In this document: piece by piece, positions 1-6,903 of the stretch | How the letters are laid out: each line of letters begins with the position of its first letter | How positions within the stretch are numbered: position 1 is the stretch's first letter | Source of the DNA: CF-72 sp051006215 | Lineage (GTDB): Bacteria; Chloroflexota; UBA6077; CF-72 | Reading direction: 5' to 3' | Length of the DNA: 35,142 bases | Assembly (NCBI GenBank): GCA_051006215.1 | Contig: JBPCIO010000251.1 | Span: 1 to 35,142 of the forward strand | Made by a program: the position numbers and the translations under genes | Notes under the pieces: generated by a model | Told to the model about the DNA's origin: nothing | The model's input: the letters and a program-made list of their open reading frames with translations, nothing else | Database searches by the model: none

Positions 1-194
1 TGGCTGGTGACGCGGCTCACACCAGCGGTTGTTGAAACTGTAGCCACCTCGGTTCGTTACCCCTTCCCTCAACCTGAAATTGCGCGCCTCCGGCCAGCGC
101 AGGCGTCCCCTCGAGCGGCAACCATACCGGGCAGCTTGAGAACGATCAAGACCCACTCGTCGCGTTTTGGCTGAGATGCGTATCCGTCGCTGAT

Positions 195-2051
195 TTAGCC
201 GGGCACCGCAGGGATGACGCCCGGAAAGACATACGCCTGCAGCATGGCGACCAGTCCGATGAATGCGGCGCCCGCCACGGAGAACCAGAACACGCGTCTG
301 AAGATCGGACCGAGCGCCCGGGAACCCTCCCCGGGGTCTTCGTAGCAAGCTGCCGTGGCGACGGTGATCGACTGCGCGTCGATCATTTTGCCCATCACGC
401 CGCCGGTCGAGTTCGTGGCGACGGCCAGGACCGGGTTCAGGTGAAGCTGCTCGGCGGTAATGCGCTGCAGGCTGCCGAACAATGCGTTGGACGCGGTATC
501 GGAGCCAGTCAAGAAAACCCCAAGCCAGCCGAGATAGGCGGCGAAGAAGGGATACAGCGGCCCAGTCACCGTGAATGCCAGCCCCAGGATCGCATCCGTA
601 CCGGCGTAGCGCGTCAGCGAGGCCAGCCCGAGCACCTGGCAAATCACCAGAATGGGCACCCGCAGCCGTGCCGCAGTACGCCCAAGCGCTTCCGCCCACT
701 GGGCAGCGCTGAGACGCAAGAAGACACCGCTCAGAAGGGCGGCCAGCACGGTGGCCGTACCGGCCGCGCCGAGCCAGTTCAGGGTGAACTGGACGCGTTC
801 AGGTCCGACGCACGGTGCCTGAGGTGTCGAAGGCTGACCGGCCGGGCAGGGATTGACGACTGGACTGGTACGCTGAATCTGCTTGTCGGCGCCAGGCATA
901 TCGAACAGTAGACGCGTATACGACGCAGCTTCGACCTGGATGCCGAGCGGGGCGCCGAGAGTGACTGGGGTAGCCGCATTCGTCCGGCCAGACACTGGCA
1001 GCGCATCGTTGAACGCGCCCGAGTTGAGACCCCAGATCGTGACGCAGCCGATCAAGATCGCCCACGGCACCCAGGCTTCGGCGGTTTGGCGTGCGCTGTA
1101 AGGATAGCGGTAGATGGGCGTAGCGCCGGACCCGACTGGCTGAGCCGAGCCGGCCAGTTGTGTCCGCTCTCTGCGTAGCAAGAAGCGGGTTCGCGGCTGC
1201 CACACACGCAAGAACAACACCACCGCGACGACTGAGCACAGGCCAGCCAGCACGTCCGTCAGGAGAAATGTGGCTGCCAGTGAGGACACCGTCCACTGGA
1301 CCAGGGCAAACACGCCGCCGGCGACGACCGTGGCTGGCCAGACCTCAAGCGTCTCAGCCCACGTACCGCCTTCCATCTTCACGAACACGGCCACAAGCCA
1401 GAACGGAACCAGGACGGACGCAAATGGCAACTGACGGCCGGCCATCGTGGATAGGTCGAGCGCTGGCAGAGCCGACGCCTGCGCCAAGCCAACAATCGGG
1501 CTTCCGATCGCGCCCCACGCGACTGGTGCGGTGTTGGCCAATAAATTCAAGACCGCGGACTCGAACGGCGCGAAGCCCAATCCCACCATCATTGCGCCTG
1601 CGATCGCGACGGGCGTTCCAAATCCGCTGGTGCCTTCGATAATCGCGCCGAACGAAAACGCGATCAACAAGCACTGCAGCCGACGGTCGAATGAGATGTG
1701 GGTGATCGACTCCTTGACGACTTCGAACTTCCCGCTGATCAGCGTTATCGTATAGAGCAGCATCGCCCCGACGATGATCCAGACGATGCCAATGGCGTCG
1801 TTCAGCGCTCCTGCGACGAATGCGGACACCGATGCTGCCGGCGGCATGCGCATGACGACGAGTGCGATGACGAAGGAGGCGATCACCCCGCCGAAAGCGG
1901 CCCAGGGCGCGCTGACTCCGTACTGGCGCCCTCCGCGGGCGTCGCGGTGGGGATGTACGGCGATGAAGTACAGCAGAGTGACGATCGGGATAGCTGCAGC
2001 GATCGTGGACAGCAGTCGTAGACCGAGCGGATCGTAGTTCTGCGCGTACAC
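195..2051 (-). CDS. lctP: L-lactate permease (LctP family)
   Basis: Polytopic inner-membrane carrier that takes up L-lactate (family substrates also include D-lactate and glycolate), probably with protons. The 618-residue product has the family's dense hydrophobic helices. Recognisable blocks are the GAIIEGTSGFGTPVAIAG stretch, the APVAWGAIGSP stretch and the C-terminal GSDTASNALFGSLQ and NSTGGVMGKMIDAQS stretches, all typical of LctP. I start at the GTG at 2051, because GGGGGAGGG lies just upstream; an in-frame start at 2147 adds 32 residues without family character. It is longer than the usual ~550 residues because a soluble loop with two cysteines (roughly residues 350-430) is enlarged. 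It stands alone, about 260 bp downstream of a minus-strand membrane gene, with an inverted repeat in its upstream region. Family call is confident; exact substrate is inferred. Confidence 0.93.
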   Translation of the reverse strand: MYAQNYDPLGLRLLSTIAAAIPIVTLLYFIAVHPHRDARGGRQYGVSAPWAAFGGVIASFVIALVVMRMPPAASVSAFVAGALNDAIGIVWIIVGAMLLYTITLISGKFEVVKESITHISFDRRLQCLLIAFSFGAIIEGTSGFGTPVAIAGAMMVGLGFAPFESAVLNLLANTAPVAWGAIGSPIVGLAQASALPALDLSTMAGRQLPFASVLVPFWLVAVFVKMEGGTWAETLEVWPATVVAGGVFALVQWTVSSLAATFLLTDVLAGLCSVVAVVLFLRVWQPRTRFLLRRERTQLAGSAQPVGSGATPIYRYPYSARQTAEAWVPWAILIGCVTIWGLNSGAFNDALPVSGRTNAATPVTLGAPLGIQVEAASYTRLLFDMPGADKQIQRTSPVVNPCPAGQPSTPQAPCVGPERVQFTLNWLGAAGTATVLAALLSGVFLRLSAAQWAEALGRTAARLRVPILVICQVLGLASLTRYAGTDAILGLAFTVTGPLYPFFAAYLGWLGVFLTGSDTASNALFGSLQRITAEQLHLNPVLAVATNSTGGVMGKMIDAQSITVATAACYEDPGEGSRALGPIFRRVFWFSVAGAAFIGLVAMLQAYVFPGVIPAVPG

Positions 2052-2110
2052 GGGTCCCTCCCCCAGTTGAAGGGATATGCTACCCGGGTCGCTCAGGGTT
2101 CGGGCCGTAC

Positions 2111-2128
2111 GCCTTAAGCACGTAAGGC
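2111..2128. promoter_or_regulatory. Inverted repeat upstream of the lactate permease gene
   Basis: GCCTTA-N6-TAAGGC is a perfect 6-bp inverted repeat with 6 nt between the arms, centred about 70 bp upstream of the permease GTG. It has the size of a dimeric repressor operator. No regulator of a lactate-responsive family lies in the window, so the ligand and protein are unknown. Confidence 0.35.
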
Positions 2129-2311
2129 TGGAGAAGCACCCCCGCACGGTGCCGCCCCAGCCTCATCTGCCAGCGCCAGAACTCAGGGGAGTTGGAGGCT
2201 TTGCTCCGGCACTGACTGCGACTGCTCAGGCCTCCCCGAGCAATCAACGGAAGTTTGATGAGCCACGTCGAGCCAAAGGTGAAAGCTTGCTTAAAGCTGT
2301 GTAAAAGACGG

Positions 2312-3400
2312 CTAAAGGTTCGGTGTCGCCTGGCTCTGGCGAATCGGCGTGCCGGCTTCAGCCGAGACCCTGGCGTCCTCCTGGCGGAGGAGAAACCGCA
2401 GCGTCGTCAACAGCACCAGGTCCCACAGCAGCCCTCCGAGGGCCGCCAACTGATCCTGCCAGAAGATGATGACCCGCGTGAAGAAAACCGAGATCAAGAC
2501 CGAGCGCTCGAACCAGCGATACGCGTCCAGGCGCGACGTTGGCAGGCGCCCCACGCCGACCACCACCAGGCCAAGTGACAAAAGCGACGTAAGCAGTGTG
2601 CTCTGTTGAGCCAGAGGCGCGGCCGTCGGTTGCAACGCCGCCCAGCCAACTGCCACGACCGCGAACAGCCCAATCACCGCCTGGGCCACAAAGCCAAGCC
2701 AGATCGCCCGGTGAAACCACCGCCACGCGAGTAGCCAATCGTAGGTGCTCCAGGCCCACGCGGCGACGCTGGCCAGGCGCGAAACCCGTTCAGGGGCGCG
2801 GGTGGCTCCGACGATGGCTTCTCGGATCCCGTCGGCCAATGCTCCTTCGGCGCCACTGCGGTCGAGCAGCCGCCGGGCGCGGACGACTTCGGCGCGGGTT
2901 GCTCCACCAAGAATGACCTCACGCAGCATATCGGCGGCGTTCACCAGCAGTTCGTCTGCCGACAGTGAGCGACGCTCGATGGCTCGAAACGCGAGGAAAA
3001 GCATGATGAAGACCACATAGATCAAGGCGATCGTCGGCTGAAAAAAGTAGTCGTTGTCGGCGGTGACAAACTTGCCGAGCTCGTCGACGAACAGGCCAAA
3101 CCCCAGCCCGCCCAGGGCAGCCGACCAGCGTTTGGCGCGCTTGCCGAGGACAGACAACAGCAGCACCAGCGCGGCCAGCATGAGCAACCCGCCCCACAAG
3201 AGGTGGGCAACATGGAGCGGGCCGCTGCCAACGCGCGGGTATCCGGTCAGGCCAAGATACAGCCGCGTGGGTAAGACGGACACGATCGCCGATACAAGCA
3301 GCACCTGCAGGTTGCTACCCGCATCGACGTCACGCGCCGCCGGCCTGGGCAGGCGCGGAGATCCCAACTCACCACTAGCGGTGCCCTCTGCCAGGGGCAC
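2312..3400 (-). CDS. Polytopic membrane protein of unknown function
   Basis: I do not recognise a named family. The 362-residue product has about four hydrophobic segments in the first 140 residues (around 30-48, 62-86, 92-112, 122-141), a charged cytoplasmic-looking middle (about 142-230) and about four more segments (around 233-257, 268-285, 297-315, 320-340). A conserved-looking block GFGLFVDELGKFVTADNDYF sits after the third segment. There is no cleavable signal peptide, ATPase or protease motif. The start is a GTG at 3400, 34 bp after the tatA stop on the same strand, so it may be co-transcribed with tatA. The middle segment could be a regulatory soluble domain. Coding status is good because the hydrophobic pattern runs along the whole frame. 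Confidence 0.75.
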   Translation of the reverse strand: MPLAEGTASGELGSPRLPRPAARDVDAGSNLQVLLVSAIVSVLPTRLYLGLTGYPRVGSGPLHVAHLLWGGLLMLAALVLLLSVLGKRAKRWSAALGGLGFGLFVDELGKFVTADNDYFFQPTIALIYVVFIMLFLAFRAIERRSLSADELLVNAADMLREVILGGATRAEVVRARRLLDRSGAEGALADGIREAIVGATRAPERVSRLASVAAWAWSTYDWLLAWRWFHRAIWLGFVAQAVIGLFAVVAVGWAALQPTAAPLAQQSTLLTSLLSLGLVVVGVGRLPTSRLDAYRWFERSVLISVFFTRVIIFWQDQLAALGGLLWDLVLLTTLRFLLRQEDARVSAEAGTPIRQSQATPNL

Positions 3401-3434
3401 AGGGCGTTGTTCAGGTGGGACGCTGGGGCCGAGG

Positions 3435-3794
3435 CTACGCGCTGCGAGTTACCTGCTCGATGGTCGAGCCGCAGTTGCCGCAGAACTTGTCGCCGACGGG
3501 AACCGCTCCGCGGCAGCTCGGGCAAGCCCGGCTCGACATGGAGGGGGCGACACCGATTGGCGTAACGGAACTCACGGACGTCACCGGCGCGACTGGTGGT
3601 GGTGGCACGAGCTGGCCGACCGGCGTGGTAATCGTCACCGCGGTGTCCCTATGGTCCTCGGCGCTGGTGGCCTTCTTCAGCTCGCGCAGACCGTCTCCCA
3701 TCGCCTTGCCGAGCTCAGGCAGCTTGCCAGGGCCGAAGATCAGCAAAACGATGACCAGAACGACAATGAGATGTGCTGGTTGGAGTGCGCCCAT
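3435..3794 (-). CDS. tatA: TatA/E-like twin-arginine translocase subunit with C-terminal zinc ribbon
   Basis: Small membrane protein of the Tat pathway, which exports folded proteins with twin-arginine signals. The 119-residue product has an N-terminal membrane helix (about residues 8-20), the hinge FGPGKLPELG (20-29) and an amphipathic helix (30-42), which are the TatA hallmarks. A Pro/Val-rich linker (about 58-85) leads to a CPSC...CGNC zinc ribbon (C91, C94, C105, C108), which standard TatA proteins lack. The start is the ATG at 3794 with a GAGGGGG ribosome site about 8 nt upstream; an in-frame extension to 3869 adds a non-family leader. No tatC is present in the window. It is divergent from a response regulator, with 50 bp between start codons. 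Confidence 0.88.
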   Translation of the reverse strand: MGALQPAHLIVVLVIVLLIFGPGKLPELGKAMGDGLRELKKATSAEDHRDTAVTITTPVGQLVPPPPVAPVTSVSSVTPIGVAPSMSSRACPSCRGAVPVGDKFCGNCGSTIEQVTRSA

Positions 3795-3844
3795 TTGGTA
3801 TGCCCCCTCATTTTCGCCATGCAGTATAGATTGGGCCGAGCCCG

Positions 3845-4588
3845 ATGACTGACTTTCATGATACGGCACAGGTTTCGGGTCGGGTAGTTGTCGTCGAGGA
3901 CGACCCGCTCCAGGCGGAGTCGCTCGCGTTCATTTTGCGTCAGGAAGGCTACGTCGTAGAGCTAGCCTCGACGGGCGCCGAAGCGCTTGCCCTGGCGCGC
4001 CGCCATCCCGTGCCGGACGCGGTGCTGCTCGACGTCGCCCTGCCCGATCTGAGCGGTGTCGAAGTTGCACGCCGCCTGCGGGCCGGTTCGAGCGTGCCGA
4101 TCATCATGCTGACGGCGCGCCGCAGCGAGGGCGACAAGATCACCGGCCTGGATGCTGGTGCCGACGACTACGTCACCAAGCCGTTCAGCCAGGGTGAGCT
4201 GCTCGCGCGCATCCGGGTGCAAATCCGTCGCCGCCGCGTTCAGGAAATCGCACCCGGGGTGACCCATGGTGTGTACACGCTGGGCGGCTTGCGGCTCGAT
4301 ACGGGCACGCGCCGGCTGACGCGTGACGAGCGGGTAGTTGACCTCTCGGCGCGCGAATTCGACATCATGCGAGTGCTCGCCGAAGCCGCTGAACGAGTGG
4401 TCGAACGCCACCAGTTGTTTGCCAGTGTGTGGGGCCCGTCGTTCTTTGGTGACGAGCGCGCTCTGGACGTGTATGTCCGGATGATTCGGAAGAAGATCGA
4501 GCCGGACCCGAGCCGACCGATATACTTGCATACGGTGCGGGGGGTAGGCTACCGCCTGGCTGAGGAGCGCACTCCGGACGCGTGTTGA
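3845..4588 (+). CDS. OmpR/PhoB-family response regulator (orphan)
   Basis: DNA-binding response regulator of 247 residues. The receiver domain has the acidic pair E18/D19/D20, phospho-acceptor D63, T90 and K112 of the KPF motif. After a short linker comes a winged-helix effector domain (about 145-240) with the block LSAREFDIMRVLAEAAERVV and the typical C-terminal HTVRGVGYRL. No histidine kinase is adjacent: the left neighbour is the divergent tatA and the right neighbour an amidohydrolase, so its partner lies elsewhere. A TATAGA hexamer at 3825-3830 is a possible -10 element with a very short leader. The first 12 residues precede the receiver fold and may be an extension. Target genes are unknown. 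Confidence 0.93.
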   Translation: MTDFHDTAQVSGRVVVVEDDPLQAESLAFILRQEGYVVELASTGAEALALARRHPVPDAVLLDVALPDLSGVEVARRLRAGSSVPIIMLTARRSEGDKITGLDAGADDYVTKPFSQGELLARIRVQIRRRRVQEIAPGVTHGVYTLGGLRLDTGTRRLTRDERVVDLSAREFDIMRVLAEAAERVVERHQLFASVWGPSFFGDERALDVYVRMIRKKIEPDPSRPIYLHTVRGVGYRLAEERTPDAC

Positions 4589-4698
4589 GCAATCCGTAGC
4601 GGTCGCTGCGCGGCCGGCTGGCGGCCTCGTGTTGCGCCTGCCCGTTCCGGTAGCGTCGATTGGGCCCGCCCGACCGCTGGCAAACGTCCATTCCAGTC

Positions 4699-4704
4699 TA
4701 TAAC
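4699..4704 (+). promoter_or_regulatory. -10 like hexamer for a leaderless start
   Basis: TATAAC ends 7 nt before the ATG of the amidohydrolase gene, so transcription would begin at or next to the start codon. No Shine-Dalgarno sequence is visible. No good -35 match lies 16-18 bp upstream. Confidence 0.45.
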
Positions 4705-4711
4705 CAGAGCT

Positions 4712-5560
4712 ATGCGAGCGATCGACGTTCACGTTCATCCCACTGACGAGCGCGTTGCCAGGGCCTGGGCCGGGGACCTTGCCGATGCTGAGCGATTCTT
4801 TCATGGCCGATGGCCCGAAGAGGACCTCGATGCGACGGCTGACCGCTATCGAAAGCTCGACATCCTGGCGGTCCTGCTTGGCGCGGACGCGGAGACGACA
4901 ACTGGGGTGCCAGCGTACCCCAACGACGAGCTTGCCGCGGCCTGTCGAAAGCACTCAGACGTCTGCATTGGTTTTGCTGGCATCGACCCCTGGAAGGGCG
5001 AACTGGCGGTCCGGGAGCTGGATCGGGCGGTACGCCAGCTCGGTCTCAAGGGTGCGAAGTTTCACCCAGGCCGGCAGGAGTTCTACCCCAATGACCGTCG
5101 ATTTTCAGAGCTCTTCGACACGGCGGCAAGCCTCCAGGTGCCGGTGTTGTTCCATACCGGGATGATGGCCGCCGGCGCAGGTACGCCGGGAGGCCGTGGA
5201 CAGCGTCTCGACTACACGCGGCCTATTCACCTGGATCATCTAGCGGCCGACTTCCCCAAGCTCACGATTATCGCCGCGCATCCGTCCTGGCCGTGGGCCG
5301 ACGAGGCTCTGGCGGTTGCCCGCCACAAAAGCAATGTGTTCCTCGACTTGAGCGGTTACTCGCCCAAGTACATCCCACCCCAGTATGTGCAGTTCGCTAA
5401 TACGTTGCTGCAAGATCAGATGATGTTCGGCAGCGACTACCCGTTCATCACCCCCGAACGCTGGCTGGCCGACTTCGAGACGGCGGGTTTCCGGCCCGCG
5501 GTCCACGAAAAGATCCTGCTGCTCAACGCGCAGCGCGTGCTTGGCCTGGCAACGGCGTGA
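4712..5560 (+). CDS. Amidohydrolase-family (Amidohydro_2, ACMSD-like) metal hydrolase
   Basis: Predicted cytosolic TIM-barrel metal-dependent hydrolase or decarboxylase of 282 residues. Metal-ligand motifs are in the expected order: DVHVHP (H7, H9) at strand 1, KFHPG (H118), LFHTG (H148), AAHPSW (H190) and the catalytic aspartate in FGSDYPF (D242). This is the layout of the Amidohydro_2 family, which includes ACMSD, resorcylate decarboxylases and many uncharacterised members. The substrate cannot be told from sequence. The ATG at 4712 has a TATAAC hexamer 7 nt upstream, suggesting a leaderless message. Its TGA overlaps the GTG of the following RNase H gene (GTGA), so the two are probably translationally coupled. 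Confidence 0.88.
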   Translation: MRAIDVHVHPTDERVARAWAGDLADAERFFHGRWPEEDLDATADRYRKLDILAVLLGADAETTTGVPAYPNDELAAACRKHSDVCIGFAGIDPWKGELAVRELDRAVRQLGLKGAKFHPGRQEFYPNDRRFSELFDTAASLQVPVLFHTGMMAAGAGTPGGRGQRLDYTRPIHLDHLAADFPKLTIIAAHPSWPWADEALAVARHKSNVFLDLSGYSPKYIPPQYVQFANTLLQDQMMFGSDYPFITPERWLADFETAGFRPAVHEKILLLNAQRVLGLATA

Positions 5561-6264
5561 GCGGCGCCGTTCACCAACGCTCCTTCGGACTTGAGGATCT
5601 GGATGAGTTCCGCAGCCGACTCGTGGATCTCAGGGCAGAGCTGCAACCCGCGGCTGGAGCCGCCGACTATCTGGCATATACCGACGGGGCGTGCTTTGGC
5701 AATCCTAGCGGGCCTGGTGGTTGGGCGGCAGCCTTCTCGCCACACGACGACCGCCCGGGTTGGGAGCTGTGGGGACATTTATCTTCCACCTCCAACAATC
5801 GCGCCGAGGCGCTCGGCGTATTGGCTGCGCTGGAATGGGTCCCGCCTGGCTCGCGTCTTACCGTTCGTTCGGACTCGCAGTTGACGGTCCGCGTCTTCGA
5901 GGGCCAATACAAGGCCAAAGCCAACCCGGACATCTGGGACGAGATTCGTACCACCAGAACCCAGAAACGGCTATCGGTGACCATTGAATGGCTGCGCGGC
6001 CATGCCGGCGATCGCGGCAACGAGCTCGCCGACCGGCTGTCAAAACTCGGGGCGCTGAAGGGAGACACCGCGCGGCTGGAGGGGCTCGAGGCCGCCCCCG
6101 TGCGAAAGACTCAGTCGAAGGCGGCCGAGCTCCTCGGCCTCGAGCCGGGTACCGACTGGGAGCGCGACTTCGTTCGCTCCGTCTCAAAGCAGCTGGGCGA
6201 CGGTCGTCCGCTGAGCGACAAACAGCGAGCCATCGTAGAGCGGATTCGAGCTCGAGACAAGTAG
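5557..6264 (+). CDS. rnhA: Ribonuclease HI with extra N- and C-terminal segments
   Basis: Endonuclease that cuts RNA in RNA-DNA hybrids. In the 235-residue product the RNase H fold spans about residues 37-165 and holds every catalytic residue: D43 in YTDGAC, E84 in NNRAEAL, D106 in RSDSQL, H149 and D159 in the HAGDRGNELAD segment. The ~155-residue E. coli type is extended here by about 35 residues in front and 70 behind. The tail ends in TDWERDFVRSVSKQL and LSDKQRAIVERIRAR, a helical motif of unknown role. The GTG start at 5557 overlaps the amidohydrolase stop by 4 bp. The gene converges on the PilZ gene with 10 bp between stops. Confidence 0.9.
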   Translation: MSGAVHQRSFGLEDLDEFRSRLVDLRAELQPAAGAADYLAYTDGACFGNPSGPGGWAAAFSPHDDRPGWELWGHLSSTSNNRAEALGVLAALEWVPPGSRLTVRSDSQLTVRVFEGQYKAKANPDIWDEIRTTRTQKRLSVTIEWLRGHAGDRGNELADRLSKLGALKGDTARLEGLEAAPVRKTQSKAAELLGLEPGTDWERDFVRSVSKQLGDGRPLSDKQRAIVERIRARDK

Positions 6265-6274
6265 TGCGCTGCGA

Positions 6275-6862
6275 CTATTCCGCTTTGCGTCCGCCACGCA
6301 TGGCAACCAGGCGAAAGACGACGCCGATCCAGGGTCGATTGGGCGCGTGGGACGTGTGGGCTACTCCAGCTCGGACCGTCACCGGCTCGTCGCGGCCGGG
6401 CGGGGTGAAGCTGAAGGTGACTTGACTCCCGACAGGTAAGTCCACCCCGTGGATGCGAGCGCCTTCGGTGGTCAGGTCGACAATTTCGACCGTCACTGGC
6501 TCAGGCAAGCTTGGGCTGCGCAGAGTTCCGGCTGCGCTCACGCGCAGCCGTAAGATGCGACGAACAGGGCGGTCGCCCACCGAGATCAAAAAGCGCCCGG
6601 CGCGACCTTCCTCCGCCAGGCGACCGGTCTGGTGCTCGATGTCGCCACCGACCTGTATGAGTGTGCCAACAGGGGGCAACGCCTGGCGAGGGTTGGACGC
6701 CTCGAGTACCAGCATGTCACGCCCAGCGTGCACCAACACCGCGGTTGCCTGGCACGGCGCATTCTCATTGTCGCGCCAGAGACAGGTGACTTCGGCCAGC
6801 ACTGCCTGGGTGGGTTCGGCGGCGCTGACTGTGCCAGGGGTGGTCGGGACGCGCATATCCAT
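6275..6862 (-). CDS. PilZ-domain protein (possible cyclic-di-GMP receptor)
   Basis: Protein of 195 residues with an N-terminal YcgR-like half and a C-terminal PilZ domain. The PilZ signature is the arginine cluster RRILRLRV, followed about 25 residues later by VDLTTEGARIHG, which stands in for the usual D/NxSxxG; the serine is replaced by threonine. Such domains bind cyclic-di-GMP and control motility, adhesion or polysaccharide export. The ATG at 6862 is preferred because GATACT lies 6 nt upstream; an in-frame start at 6958 would run across the divergent transporter promoter. No diguanylate cyclase gene is in the window. Ligand binding needs testing because of the altered motif. Confidence 0.78.
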   Translation of the reverse strand: MDMRVPTTPGTVSAAEPTQAVLAEVTCLWRDNENAPCQATAVLVHAGRDMLVLEASNPRQALPPVGTLIQVGGDIEHQTGRLAEEGRAGRFLISVGDRPVRRILRLRVSAAGTLRSPSLPEPVTVEIVDLTTEGARIHGVDLPVGSQVTFSFTPPGRDEPVTVRAGVAHTSHAPNRPWIGVVFRLVAMRGGRKAE

Positions 6863-6865
6863 CGT

Positions 6866-6895
6866 CTGAGTATCGGCAGTTATGCTCAGTATGTT
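6866..6895. promoter_or_regulatory. Divergent promoter region with imperfect inverted repeat
   Basis: Between the PilZ and transporter genes, CTGAGTAT (6866-6873) and ATGCTCAG (6882-6889) form an 8-bp inverted repeat with one mismatch. A minus-strand -10 like GATACT (6869-6874) lies 6 nt before the PilZ ATG, and a plus-strand TATGTT (6890-6895) lies 8 nt before the transporter GTG. One bound protein could affect both genes. Confidence 0.38.
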
Positions 6896-6903
6896 GAGGA
6901 CGA

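Noticed and set aside
1..172. A frame open from the left edge on plus (57 codons to a TGA), and also one on minus.
   Set aside because: Neither translation shows family blocks or a convincing start; too short to call as a gene end.
3054..3848. Long plus-strand open frame (264 codons).
   Set aside because: It is antisense to the membrane protein and tatA genes, which have clear family features; long shadow frames are expected at this GC content.
3962..4954. Long minus-strand open frame (330 codons) across the response regulator and amidohydrolase start.
   Set aside because: Its sequence is arginine/histidine-rich with no domain pattern and is antisense to two well-supported genes.
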